From: Chengkuizengella marina
GTDB lineage: Bacteria > Bacillota > Bacilli > Paenibacillales > KCTC-33759
NCBI RefSeq assembly: GCF_009910845.1
Contig: NZ_SIJB01000028.1
Coordinates: 124,001-188,000 of the forward strand
Length of the DNA stretch: 64,000 nt
Direction: 5' to 3'
In this document: positions 45,700-54,861 of the stretch, piece after piece
How positions within the stretch are numbered: position 1 is the first letter of the stretch
Layout: each line of letters opens with the position of its first letter
The notes under the pieces: model-generated
The model's database searches: none
The model's input: only the letters and a program-made list of their open reading frames with translations
Told to the model about the DNA's origin: nothing
Translations under genes and position numbers: made by a program

Positions 45700-46794
45700 A
45701 TGGAATTAATAACAGAGGTCATACATTATATATTTATTTGGTTAACAGATTTAGGTTATTGGGGTATCATGATTGGTTTAATGATAGAAGTCATTCCAAG
45801 TGAAATTATTTTATCTTATGGTGGATTTTTAATTTATCAAAACAAAATTACTTGGACTGAAGCGATGGTTTTTGCAACAATTGGAGGGACATTAGCTCAA
45901 ATCTTTCTTTATTGGCTAGGGAAATTCGGCGGCAGACCTTTAATTGAGAAGTATGGAAAGTATATCTTAATACATAAAAAACATCTTGATTTATCTGAAA
46001 AATGGTTTAATCAGTATGGTACGGGTATGATTTTTACAGCTCGATTTATTCCAGTTGTTCGACATGCCATATCTATTCCAGCTGGTTTAGCTAATATGTC
46101 GTTTATTCGTTTTAGTGTTTTAACAACTTTAGCTGTAATACCTTGGTCTGCTTTTTTCTTGTTTTTAGGAACGACATTGGGAGAGAATTGGGAGCAAATT
46201 GATGAAAAAGCACAACCTTTTGTGATGCCATTTATTATTGTTTCTTTGCTGCTTACTGGTTTTTATTTGATTTATAAAATAACAAAGAAAAAAGATAGCT
46301 CGTCTCAAAATTATGGTCTTGAAGGAGAGAAAATAGTAAAACATCAATTAAAGTATCTTCCTAAGGGCTATACAGTTTTTCATGATATAAAATTAAAAAC
46401 AAATGGAAGAACACAACAGTTTGATCATGTTGCTATCGGACCCAATGGTATATTTCATATTGAAACAAAACATTGGTCTGGTGAAATTCGTTTTACTTCT
46501 CAAGGAATTCAAAGAAGTAATAATAAAAACAACGTAGATCCAACAGCACAAATGTACAGACACGATTATATTATAAAAGAGCTGTTAAGAAGAAATAATA
46601 TGAAAACTAGCATTCGTGGACTAATTTGTTTTTCTCATCCTAATTGTCAGATTATAGGTGAAAGTCCCGCTTTTAAAACGATAAAAGTAGATCGCTTATT
46701 GCATACGATCCAATCTTATAAAACGAAACGGCCTGTATCTAAAGAAGAAATGAAAAGACTTTCAAATATTATTGAGCATCACCTTGTAAGTTAA
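45700..46794 (+). CDS. DedA-family membrane protein fused to a NERD nuclease-like domain
   Basis: 364 residues. Residues 1-200 are a DedA/VTT protein (GIMIGLMIEVIPSEIILSYGGFL; YWLGKFGG; FTARFIPVVRHAISIPAGLANM with the conserved Arg), a family that moves lipids such as undecaprenyl phosphate across membranes. Residues about 205-330 are a NERD domain: GLEGEKIVKHQLKYLP, TQQFDHVAIGPNGIFHIETKHW (Asp, Glu-x-Lys nuclease core). ATG at 45700 follows GGCAGGG. The two modules are joined by a short Lys-rich linker after the last helix, putting NERD in the cytoplasm. What the NERD part does is unknown. Confidence 0.88.
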   Translation: MELITEVIHYIFIWLTDLGYWGIMIGLMIEVIPSEIILSYGGFLIYQNKITWTEAMVFATIGGTLAQIFLYWLGKFGGRPLIEKYGKYILIHKKHLDLSEKWFNQYGTGMIFTARFIPVVRHAISIPAGLANMSFIRFSVLTTLAVIPWSAFFLFLGTTLGENWEQIDEKAQPFVMPFIIVSLLLTGFYLIYKITKKKDSSSQNYGLEGEKIVKHQLKYLPKGYTVFHDIKLKTNGRTQQFDHVAIGPNGIFHIETKHWSGEIRFTSQGIQRSNNKNNVDPTAQMYRHDYIIKELLRRNNMKTSIRGLICFSHPNCQIIGESPAFKTIKVDRLLHTIQSYKTKRPVSKEEMKRLSNIIEHHLVS

Positions 46795-47164
46795 TAAGAG
46801 TATGATTGATTTATATTAAAATCCATTCAATGACATATATCAGTATCATATCTAACAAGGCTGTAGGTGATGTTTTTTTCATCTACAGTTCATTTTGTTC
46901 AATTACGTGTTCATCCAATCTATTAAATAGCTCAAAAGCAGTTTTCCAGAATCAGGATTTTATAAAATATGAGGTTCATTTTAACATGAAAATAAGTTGT
47001 TTATTGCAACTTTTGTAGAAGAAATTAAATATTATTTTTATACATACGTTTTAATTTTTATACATTTTTTATAAAAAAGATATAGACGTTTTGGTTGAGT
47101 AAGGTTAAAATTTACAATTATAGTATGGTAAATTCATCTAAAACGTCTGGGGGAGAAATAGACT
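46795..47164. other. Intergenic region before the chemoreceptor
   Basis: 370 bases with no convincing gene. A weak bulged hairpin at about 46860-46891 (CTGTAG...CTACAG) with T-rich sequence after it may end the DedA-NERD transcript. The chemoreceptor promoter must lie near 47040-47130. Confidence 0.4.
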
Positions 47165-49147
47165 GTGTTTAAAAAAATGAGAACCAAATTAACAGTAATT
47201 ATGGGTATTTTATTGGTCTTTATGTTAGTTATAAATCAATCACTAACGTACTTTTACATGAAAAAAAATATGGAAAGTGAAATTATTACTCAAGGAAAAG
47301 GCACTGTAGAACAGCTTGAACATAATTTTGAAGTTTATTTTAATGATTACAAAAAAAATATAGAAAGATATAGTGTAGACCATAGGATAATATCTTTTAT
47401 AAATAACAACGACGGAAAAGTACTTTTAGATATTGACCAAGACTTTAGTACGTTTTTACAAACAAATTCTGACGTTTCCATGATTTATTTTGGAACAAGT
47501 GATAAAAGTATGTTCGACATGCCAAAGAAAGATAGGACTGGTTATGATCCTACTGAAAGACCTTGGTATCAAAAAGCATTGGCATATCCAGATCAAGTGG
47601 TATGGACTGAGCCATATATAGGACATTCCAATCAACAATTAATGATTACAGCTGCGAAAACGATTCGAGTTGATAATGAAATTAAGGGTGTTATTGGTAT
47701 AGACATTTTATTAGAGACACTAAGTCAACTTGTAAATGAAATCAATGTAAGCCATAATGGTAGTATTTTTTTATTGGACCAAGATGGCAGCCCTCTCATA
47801 TATACTGATAATGAAGGTAAGGATTTATCTGAGAAAGAACACATAACAAAGCTGTACGAAGATGATTCAGGGAAGATTTCATATGTAAGTGGGAATGAAG
47901 AGAGAATACTGTACTTTGTAACGATACCAAATCTAGGGTGGAAAATATTTATTGACTATAATCAAGAGGATCTATTTGCCAGACTGAATAATGCGTTGTT
48001 TCTTAGTATGATTATTGGTGGTATTGCCATACTGATGACTATAGGGGTTATTTATGTAGCAGCAAGAAGTATTTCTACACCAATTGTCTCATTGCGAGAA
48101 CAAGTTGAAATGGTATCTTCAGGTAATCTTTCAAACAATACGACCGTAAGAGCAAAGGACGAGGTAGGGGATTTAGCATTACATTTTAATAAAATGATAA
48201 TAAATATGCGTAATATTATTTTTAATGTAAAAAGTGTTTTAACAAGGGTTATTAGATCATCAGAAAGATTACAGAAGATAAGTAAGGAAATGATGGGTAC
48301 GAGCGAGCAAATAGCTGTAGCGATAGAAGAAGTTGCTCAGGGGGTTAGTCAGCAAGCAGTGGACACGGAAAAAATGAATGATAAAACAATTCAATTGTCT
48401 GATAAAATTAATCAAGTTCATCATTCTATTAATGAAATTAAAGAGTTGTCCATGAAGTCTACTGATGCAAGTAATGAAGGACTTCAAAGTTTAGAAAATT
48501 TGCAGCTAAAATCTAATCTATCTAATCGTGAATTTAGTTCTGTAGAGAGTGTACTAGTAAAACTTATCGAAAAAGTAAAAAAAATAGAATTAGTATCACA
48601 ATCCATTTCTGAAGTGTCCGAGCAAACAAATTTGCTTGCTCTAAATGCTAGTATAGAAGCAGCAAGGGCAGGTGAAAGTGGAAAGGGTTTCGCAGTTGTG
48701 GCACGAGAAGTTCGGAATTTAGCTAAAAAATCAGCTAAAGAAACAAGTGAAATACATGGTATAATATCTGCAATACAAGTTGAATCTGATCACGCAACAA
48801 ATGCTATGAGTAAAGCAATTGCTATTAGCCACGAACAACAAGTTGCTGTTAGCCATTCGTGTGATTCTTTTAAGAACATCACATTTATGATGAATCAATT
48901 GATTGAATCCATTAACCATATTGTGATAGAGATTCAGCAAATGCATGAAAATAAGGATGTAGTAAATGATTCAATAACAAGTATATCAGCAATATCCCAA
49001 CAATCTGCTGCGACAACAGAAGAAGTAAATGCTTCAACGGATGACCAATTAGTTTATATACGTTCGGTCTCTAAATCAGTACAAGAGCTCAATCAAGCCT
49101 GCTTTCAATTAGAGGAGCTTATTTCACAATTTAAGTTGGAAGACTAA
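47165..49147 (+). CDS. Methyl-accepting chemotaxis protein
   Basis: 660 residues: helix about 10-30, extracellular double Cache sensor about 35-275 ([31 protein letters not shown] and [15 protein letters not shown]), second helix about 278-300, HAMP, and the signalling domain with the hairpin tip [35 protein letters not shown]. The Cache type often binds amino acids or other small carbon compounds. The start is GTG with GGGGGAG upstream. It is a monocistronic receptor signalling to CheA; the ligand is unknown. Confidence 0.95.
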   Translation: MFKKMRTKLTVIMGILLVFMLVINQSLTYFYMKKNMESEIITQGKGTVEQLEHNFEVYFNDYKKNIERYSVDHRIISFINNNDGKVLLDIDQDFSTFLQTNSDVSMIYFGTSDKSMFDMPKKDRTGYDPTERPWYQKALAYPDQVVWTEPYIGHSNQQLMITAAKTIRVDNEIKGVIGIDILLETLSQLVNEINVSHNGSIFLLDQDGSPLIYTDNEGKDLSEKEHITKLYEDDSGKISYVSGNEERILYFVTIPNLGWKIFIDYNQEDLFARLNNALFLSMIIGGIAILMTIGVIYVAARSISTPIVSLREQVEMVSSGNLSNNTTVRAKDEVGDLALHFNKMIINMRNIIFNVKSVLTRVIRSSERLQKISKEMMGTSEQIAVAIEEVAQGVSQQAVDTEKMNDKTIQLSDKINQVHHSINEIKELSMKSTDASNEGLQSLENLQLKSNLSNREFSSVESVLVKLIEKVKKIELVSQSISEVSEQTNLLALNASIEAARAGESGKGFAVVAREVRNLAKKSAKETSEIHGIISAIQVESDHATNAMSKAIAISHEQQVAVSHSCDSFKNITFMMNQLIESINHIVIEIQQMHENKDVVNDSITSISAISQQSAATTEEVNASTDDQLVYIRSVSKSVQELNQACFQLEELISQFKLED

Positions 49148-49181
49148 AAATGAAGTTTCGTTTTTATGAGGAGGATTTACA

Positions 49182-49811
49182 TTGAACAAATTACGAATTG
49201 AAACCTTTACATTAGGTCCCTTAGCAACTAATGCTTATTTAATTTCTAACCCAAGAGAGAAGAAAGGGATTATTATTGATCCTGGTATGCAGCCGCAGAT
49301 ATTAATTGAGCACATAAAAGAATTACAAATAGAAGCTATATTACTTACACATGCACATCTTGATCATATAGGTGGGGTAGATGAAATACGCAAATTAAAG
49401 AAATGTCCAGTTTATTTACATAAGTTAGAATCTAAGTGGTTAACGGATGCTGAATTAAATGGATCTACAAGATGGCCCGAATTAGGACCACCTTTTTCTA
49501 CCGCTCCAGCTGAATATACATTAGAAGAAGGTCAAACGTTACGTTTTCTTGATAATGAATTTAAGGTGTTTCATACACCAGGACATTCTCCTGGGAGTGT
49601 TAGCTTTTTATATGGCGAAGATATTTTTAGTGGTGATGTTTTATTTCAACATTCAATGGGGAGAACAGATTTACCAGGTGGAAATTCCGAACAATTATAT
49701 GAATCCATTTATGAGAAACTGTTTGTATTAGAGGACACAGTGAAGGTGCATCCTGGTCATGGACCTTCAACTACAATAGGACATGAAAGAGAGCATAATC
49801 CTTATTTATAG
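49182..49811 (+). CDS. MBL-fold metallo-hydrolase (YqgX/glyoxalase II-like)
   Basis: 209 residues. The metal-binding motif THAHLDHIGG (HxHxDH), then FHTPGHSPGSVSFLYGEDIFSGDVLF and VHPGHGPSTTIGHE provide the other ligands. The length matches the short YqgX group, which lacks the glyoxalase II C-terminal domain. TTG start with GAGGAGG well placed. It lies 34 bases after the chemoreceptor and 17 bases before the nitroreductase gene. A thioester hydrolase activity is plausible; the substrate is unproved. Confidence 0.88.
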   Translation: MNKLRIETFTLGPLATNAYLISNPREKKGIIIDPGMQPQILIEHIKELQIEAILLTHAHLDHIGGVDEIRKLKKCPVYLHKLESKWLTDAELNGSTRWPELGPPFSTAPAEYTLEEGQTLRFLDNEFKVFHTPGHSPGSVSFLYGEDIFSGDVLFQHSMGRTDLPGGNSEQLYESIYEKLFVLEDTVKVHPGHGPSTTIGHEREHNPYL

Positions 49812-49828
49812 AAGAAGGAGCTGAGAAA

Positions 49829-50569
49829 ATGAATGATACGATTAATTTGTTAAAGTCACATCGCTCAATTCGTAAATATAAATCTGATCCGATACCTCAG
49901 GAATATGTAGATGAAATATTAACGTCTGCTCAAATGGCTTCCTCTTCAAGTCATGTGCAAGCATATAGTGTAATTGGAGTAATGGACCAAGAGAAGAAAA
50001 AGAAGTTATCTATATTATCAGGAAATCAAACCTACGTTGCAGATTGTCCTTTATTTTTTGTATGGTGTGCAGATTTATATCGTTTAAAAGCTGCATGTGA
50101 TATGGAGCAAACAGAAATGATTTCCGGAACCATGGAAAACTTCATAGTATCTACTGTAGACGTTGCTTTAGCCGCTCAAAATGCAGCGATCGCAGCTGAA
50201 TCTTTAGGGTTAGGGATTGTATATATTGGGGGAATTCGAAATCAATCAAAAGAAGTGACTGAATTACTTCAGTTACCTGAACTTGTATATCCTGTATTTG
50301 GCATGTGTTTGGGATTTCCAGATCAAGATCCTATGGTGAGACCTCGTCTACAAACCAATATGATTTACCATCAAGAAAATTATAATACGAGCAAAACAAC
50401 GAACGAACTAATGGACTACAATCAAATCATAAATGAATATTACTTAGACCGTACAAAAGGAAAAGTAGACACAAATTGGTCAAAACAAATGTCTAATAAG
50501 TTTCAAACAGCATCGCGTAATCATTTAAGGAAATATTTGGAAGATCAAGGATTTGGATTTAGTGAATAA
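49829..50569 (+). CDS. NADPH-dependent FMN oxidoreductase (NfrA/NfsA type nitroreductase)
   Basis: 246 residues. The N-terminal HRSIRKYKSDPIPQEY binds FMN, ASSSSHVQAYSVIGV and ESLGLGIVYIGGIRNQ follow, and the end SNKFQTASRNHLRKYLEDQGFGF is typical of the NfsA/Frp group. It reduces flavins, quinones and nitro compounds. GAAGGAG is well placed. It follows the MBL gene by 17 bases in a likely operon. Confidence 0.92.
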   Translation: MNDTINLLKSHRSIRKYKSDPIPQEYVDEILTSAQMASSSSHVQAYSVIGVMDQEKKKKLSILSGNQTYVADCPLFFVWCADLYRLKAACDMEQTEMISGTMENFIVSTVDVALAAQNAAIAAESLGLGIVYIGGIRNQSKEVTELLQLPELVYPVFGMCLGFPDQDPMVRPRLQTNMIYHQENYNTSKTTNELMDYNQIINEYYLDRTKGKVDTNWSKQMSNKFQTASRNHLRKYLEDQGFGFSE

Positions 50570-51022
50570 AACTAATCATCTATTAGGTTAGGTGGGTCAG
50601 TTTTATTTTCTAGAGTTACATTATATGCATAATTATTCAATAAATTATTCAGAATTTCTCAATATGTATGAAATGAATACTAGAACGATGGATAGCTATA
50701 TAGAGGTTAAATTTCATAGACTCTAGTCAAGGATACTGTAGGTGAGATAAATATCTTACTATAATTTTCTAAATAGTTGCTAGTATTAACACAAATAATT
50801 CTAAATTAATGTAATCTATATTACATACTTTAACTTTTTATATTAATATAATATAATTAACATAAATAACCAGTTATGTAGTTATAACAAACTTAATATT
50901 ATGACTAAACGATTAAAGATCAGAGCAAATTTGTGGAATTTATTATCAAAATTTGTAGAATTTTTTTAACTTATTTAATATGAATTGGAATAAAACACTT
51001 ACATTTACAAAAATAATAAAAG
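50570..51022. other. AT-rich intergenic stretch
   Basis: About 450 bases very rich in A and T with many stops in all frames; no gene, clear operator or strong hairpin was seen. It leads up to the strong promoter at 51023. Confidence 0.5.
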
Positions 51023-51051
51023 TTGACATCGAAAATTTAGTTTGATATATT
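51023..51051 (+). promoter_or_regulatory. Near-consensus sigma-A promoter of an sRNA
   Basis: Perfect TTGACA, 17-base spacer, TATATT. It is the best vegetative promoter seen in the window and faces a non-coding stretch ending in a terminator. Transcription should start near 51058. Confidence 0.8.
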
Positions 51052-51057
51052 GTAAAA

Positions 51058-51218
51058 AAAATGAAATAAACGAAAAGCCTACTGTAACTTTGGCGGGTAG
51101 CAGTAGACTTTTCTTAAAACACAAGACTTGATAGGAACTGTCTTGTGAATCTGATATTATTATAACCTTATTTCCATAATAATGGTATTAAATCCCGCCT
51201 TTTGGCGGTTTTTTTTGT
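51058..51218 (+). ncRNA. Candidate structured small RNA, about 160 nt
   Basis: The stretch between the promoter at 51023 and a terminator contains no meaningful frame (ATG at 51061 stops after two codons). It can fold into consecutive hairpins: AAAAG-CTACTG with CAGTAG-CTTTT (51073-51113), ACAAGAC with GTCTTGT (51121-51146), ATTATTAT-type with ATAATAAT (about 51154-51188), and a CCGCC/GGCGG terminator with eight T (51194-51216). It is not recognised as a known riboswitch, 6S, tmRNA or SRP RNA. It lies about 670 bases upstream of the toxin genes; a regulatory link is only a possibility. Confidence 0.6.
51194..51217 (+). terminator. Intrinsic terminator of the sRNA
   Basis: CCGCC pairs with GGCGG around a TTTT loop, followed by eight T. 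Confidence 0.85.
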
Positions 51219-51480
51219 ATAATTATGTAATATATTTACTAAATAATACTAAAAAGATTAATTAATCTAATGTATTTTACTTACTATCACTTTAAGAAAC
51301 AGTATTATTAACTTAATAAATGGTATATTTTAAAAAATATAAGTATAATTTCTATATTAAAAATTTAGAAAATTTAGAAAATTTCTAATATTATATCATA
51401 GCATAATCAGATATCAATTTATTAACAACTAATTAATTTACATATGATTAGCATTTAGTTAGTTACCACAAAATCATTAA

Positions 51481-51660
51481 TTAAAGGGGGTGGAAAAAAT
51501 GTAACCGTTTACTTAGATTGATTGATTTTTATGTGCTTTATCATAATAGTAAAGGAGTGATAGTTAAGATAAATAAAAATCTCTAATTTGTTCTTATTTT
51601 GAAAAGCTTTTTATGGTTTAGGTTTTACTGACTTTCTGCTTGGTTGTCGATTCAGTCAGT
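51481..51660 (+). repeat. Toxin-region repeat, copy 1
   Basis: About 180 bases that recur at 59079-59219 (with small gaps) and in part at 61385-61472. Shared blocks include AAAGGGGGTGG, ATGTAACCGTTTA, AATAGTAAAGGAGTGATA, TTTATGGTTTAGG and TTCTGCTTGGTTNTCGAT. Copy 1 lies 228 bases before the first toxin gene. In copies 1 and 2 a strong ribosome site precedes an ATG followed at once by TAA (51499-51504). It may be a regulatory leader or remnant of a small gene; neither is shown. Confidence 0.7.
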
Positions 51661-51887
51661 TGAATGCTTAAACATAGAAAAGAGTCATTTTGTAATCGCT
51701 TTCTTTGTTTAGTAATAACGAAAATAATTTGAAACCCTGAATCATTTTTTTTACCAAAATAACTTAACGCTTTAAACAAATAACGTAATATTGATTAATT
51801 TTTAGACTGATATTTTTTAGTGGTTAATTATGTATGATATGTCATAAAGAAATGAAGCAATTATCAGTCATCAAAGGAGTGTTAATT

Positions 51888-53042
51888 GTGAAGAAAGCAA
51901 GAAAGATTCTAGTCACTGGATTAATATCGATTATGATCGCTAATATTTTGTTTATTCCAAATGAAGCAAAAGCAAATAGCGATTTAATTGCATCTGTTCA
52001 AAGTTTAGAAAATGATATTCTGAGTCTTGGACAACAACAAGTTGTATTAACTCAAAGTGTTCTTCAATTATTAGTACAACAGGAATTATCTATTCCGAAT
52101 TATGAGAGATTAACTGAGTTGCAAACTTCAGTCCAAAATAATGCAACTTTATGGTTGGACGGTATCAAAAACCAAAATCAAAAAGTGATCCAAGATATGA
52201 TTAATTTCAACAATTCAGTAAGTGTTTATTATGACCCACTTGTAGAATTAGCACAAAGTGTTAATGATGATCCTGAGAGTAAAAATCAACTTATTTTTGG
52301 ATTAACACTTTTGCGTGATAAATTAAAAAATATACAAGCACATACAAATGATACTTTTAAGAAAACTGAAGCTTTAAACTCAACAATTAGGGTCGAACAT
52401 GATGAATTTTCTACTATAATTACGACTGCAACGACTGACTCAGAAAGTAGGTTGGCAGGCTTAAGCACAGAGCTTGAAGATTTAAAAAATACTAAAACAG
52501 AATTAATTGTAGGCTTGACAGGTTCTGTCATAGGAACACTCGCATCAGGAGGTAACTTAATCTTCACCATTGCTAGCATCAGTGGTCCTCTTGGAGCTGT
52601 TGGAGGTTTAGGTATTATTGTAGGCATCGCTTTTATAGTGGGTTCGTTGGTTGGTTTAGCAGTAATAAGCAAACAAATTCACGAGATAAACCAACAAATA
52701 GCGGCTAAGGCAAGAGAAATATTCGTTCTTAATCAAGATGTATCTATGATGGAAGTAAATAGAATATCGATGGATGACTTTGCAATCTCAATAGATGAAA
52801 CCGTCATTCAAAATGTGGATGGAACTATAAGTTCAGTAATCAGTGAATTTGATGAAACAATAGATAACATTAGGTTAAATAATTCTATTAGTATTGACTA
52901 TTTGGTAAATGATTTATTTACACCACTTAGAGATTCAATGCAACTCGTTTCTGATCAGTCTGAAGCGATTCAAACTTTTGATCATATCTCTTCAACGGAG
53001 ATAAATCTAGATGGTGAACTTTACGACCAAATAGGAAATTAA
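51888..53042 (+). CDS. Hbl/Nhe-type helical pore-forming toxin component 1
   Basis: 384 residues. Signal peptide MKKARKILVTGLISIMIANIL with cleavage after NEAKA. The mature part is nearly all helical with long heptad segments. At about 205-265 lies a long hydrophobic, glycine-rich hairpin (LTGSVIGTLASGG, GPLGAVGGLGIIVG, IAFIVGSLVGLAV) between two helices; this is the membrane-inserting head of the ClyA/HblB/NheB fold. GTG start with AAAGGAG well placed; an upstream in-frame ATG at 51834 is less likely. Component 2 starts 44 bases downstream. No Hbl/Nhe-specific name can be assigned from composition. Confidence 0.78.
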   Translation: MKKARKILVTGLISIMIANILFIPNEAKANSDLIASVQSLENDILSLGQQQVVLTQSVLQLLVQQELSIPNYERLTELQTSVQNNATLWLDGIKNQNQKVIQDMINFNNSVSVYYDPLVELAQSVNDDPESKNQLIFGLTLLRDKLKNIQAHTNDTFKKTEALNSTIRVEHDEFSTIITTATTDSESRLAGLSTELEDLKNTKTELIVGLTGSVIGTLASGGNLIFTIASISGPLGAVGGLGIIVGIAFIVGSLVGLAVISKQIHEINQQIAAKAREIFVLNQDVSMMEVNRISMDDFAISIDETVIQNVDGTISSVISEFDETIDNIRLNNSISIDYLVNDLFTPLRDSMQLVSDQSEAIQTFDHISSTEINLDGELYDQIGN

Positions 53043-53086
53043 ATAGGGGTAAAATTATAAAAGAATCTGAAGGGAGAAGGTTATTT

Positions 53087-54238
53087 ATGAACAAGTTTAC
53101 AAAAAAAATGATTTGTTTTTTATTAGCCATAATAGTAGTATTTAGTACCATTGGTCCAAATCTTACGGTGTCTGCTAATGAACAAGTACAAGTTCTTCCT
53201 GATTTTGAAAATTTACAAAGAGGTTTAGAAAAATCAGCTACGAATTTCCTTGTAGTAGAAGCGTACGCAATGAGTGCTCAACAAAATACGAGAATCGTAT
53301 TTGATAAAATGCAAGAAATTGCCCTTAATGTAGGAGTACTTACAGACTTACAAGTTCATCTTAGCGATATTAATACAGCTGCGTTACATTGGTTAGATGT
53401 TGTAAAACCAAAAATGCAAACAGTTACTCAAGATGTTATTAGTTGGACTAACACATATGAGGCGTTTTCTGATCCTTTGATAGAAACTGCAAACGCAAAT
53501 GATATGGATAATTTCCAATATGGACTTAATCTATTAAAACAAAGAGCAGAAGGCTATCAGAAAAATGCAATTGATATACATGGATTATTAATAGATTATA
53601 GAGATACCCTTTCAAGTATTGTATCCAATCTACAGACAGATTTTAATAAAATTGAAGCAGCAGTCGATGGAGAGACTGGTTTAGTAGCAGAATTAAATAG
53701 AGAAATAGAGAGATTAAATACTAGACTTTCAGAAATAAATATGCAGATTTCTAATATAGCTTTTGGAGCAGCAGGATCGATAACTTTAGCAATAGTAGGT
53801 GCAAAGGTCGCTACTGTATTTCCTCTAGCTGGTGGAGCGATGATTCTTATTGGTGTAGTTGCTTTAACAGGTTTGACAGCAACGATAATAGCTTTGAATG
53901 TAGAAAGGGATAAAGTTATGGATGACATCGCCCAAAAGACTAAAGATCTAGCACAAACAGAATATGAAATGACCATTTTTACAAATATTAAAGATGACGT
54001 AGTAGTTTTACATGCTAATTCCGATAGAGCAAAACATAGTACTGAAGGTCTGAAAAAGTATTGGTATGATGTACATGAAAAAATAGGTGCTGTCATAACA
54101 ACTATAGATGAAGGTCAATGGGATAATTTATTCTGGGTAGTACCTCAACTTGAAGACACAGCAAAAGCAGCAATGCAACTTAATGATTTTGCGAAACACA
54201 TACAGTTAGGCTATGATTATGCAGAAATAAATCTATAA
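53087..54238 (+). CDS. Hbl/Nhe-type helical pore-forming toxin component 2
   Basis: 383 residues, signal peptide MNKFTKKMICFLLAIIVVFS with cleavage after VSA. Long amphipathic helices flank a hydrophobic hairpin at about 222-272 (IAFGAAGSITLAIVGAKVA, then FPLAGGAMILIGVVALTGLTATI). The later helix contains LKKYWYDVHEKIGAVI and ends in QLNDFAKHIQLGY. It is full length for the family (about 370-400). GGGAGAAGG precedes the ATG. It follows component 1 in the same direction and carries the same MNKFTKK leader as components 3 and 4. Water-soluble export followed by oligomeric insertion is expected by family. Confidence 0.78.
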   Translation: MNKFTKKMICFLLAIIVVFSTIGPNLTVSANEQVQVLPDFENLQRGLEKSATNFLVVEAYAMSAQQNTRIVFDKMQEIALNVGVLTDLQVHLSDINTAALHWLDVVKPKMQTVTQDVISWTNTYEAFSDPLIETANANDMDNFQYGLNLLKQRAEGYQKNAIDIHGLLIDYRDTLSSIVSNLQTDFNKIEAAVDGETGLVAELNREIERLNTRLSEINMQISNIAFGAAGSITLAIVGAKVATVFPLAGGAMILIGVVALTGLTATIIALNVERDKVMDDIAQKTKDLAQTEYEMTIFTNIKDDVVVLHANSDRAKHSTEGLKKYWYDVHEKIGAVITTIDEGQWDNLFWVVPQLEDTAKAAMQLNDFAKHIQLGYDYAEINL

Positions 54239-54259
54239 GTAGATTAAAATCATTATAAC

Positions 54260-54307
54260 AAAGCCTTCTTGGACGATCATGATCAATGATTGTTCCAAGA
54301 AGGTTTG
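54260..54307 (+). terminator. Strong hairpin after component 2
   Basis: AAGCCTTCTTGGA pairs with TCCAAGAAGGTTT (one G-U pair) and an inner ATCAT/ATGAT extends it. Only weak T follows, so it may attenuate or stabilise RNA rather than terminate fully. Confidence 0.55.
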
Positions 54308-54345
54308 AAAAATAAGAAAAATTATGAATAAGGGAGGAAAGGTGC

Positions 54346-54780
54346 ATGCTTTATTATTTCATTCGAAAATATGCTGCATCAACAGTGATGTATACATCTA
54401 TAAAATTTTTACTAATGATGATTATGAGTCTTACTTTATTAAGTGCATGTTCTTCAAGATCTCCCGTACACATCTTTAAAATCATGGATTTATTACAACA
54501 AAATGGAATCCTACTAAAACTTGATGAAAAAACAGATCTCTCGATTGGTGAATCGTATAATTACTTAGTGGAAGGTGAAAAAAGTAAAATCAGCATCTAT
54601 GTATTTGATAGTGAAAAGGAGAGGCTGAAAGCGATGGAAGAAATTCCTTGGATCTATTCGGATGAGAGTGTAAGCTACAACAACATTTATATTACATATA
54701 CTCCTTTTGGTGAAGTTGAGAAGGTGACGCTACCTGAAAAAATTAATCGTGCTATCAATGAGTTAAAGACTGCGGAGTGA
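54346..54780 (+). CDS. Small lipoprotein in the toxin region, hypothetical
   Basis: 144 residues. The hydrophobic segment FLLMMIMSLTLLSAC gives a lipobox with Cys near residue 35; the long preceding stretch means a later Met may be the real start, though AAGGGAGGAAAGG is ideal for ATG 54346. The mature part (LLQQNGILLKLDEKTDL, then SIYVFDSEKERLKAMEEI) is a small alpha/beta fold often seen in Bacillales lipoproteins of unknown function. It lies between toxin component 2 and the PrsA-like gene. Confidence 0.65.
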   Translation: MLYYFIRKYAASTVMYTSIKFLLMMIMSLTLLSACSSRSPVHIFKIMDLLQQNGILLKLDEKTDLSIGESYNYLVEGEKSKISIYVFDSEKERLKAMEEIPWIYSDESVSYNNIYITYTPFGEVEKVTLPEKINRAINELKTAE

Positions 54781-54861
54781 ATCAACATCGGAATGTAAAA
54801 TCAAAAATTGATTTTTTTGTTTATCATAATGATATAAAAGTCTAAAGGGAGGGTTTAAAAA

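Noticed and set aside
46806..47018. 70-codon frame after the DedA-NERD gene
   Set aside because: No ribosome site, atypical composition; overlaps a likely terminator hairpin.
51058..51218. Cyclic-di-GMP riboswitch
   Set aside because: The AAAGCC and GGC pieces look slightly similar, but the conserved core is not present and the RNA ends at a terminator with no gene directly after it.
51481..51660. PlcR-type activation of the toxin genes
   Set aside because: No TATGNAN4TNCATA box was found upstream of the toxin genes.
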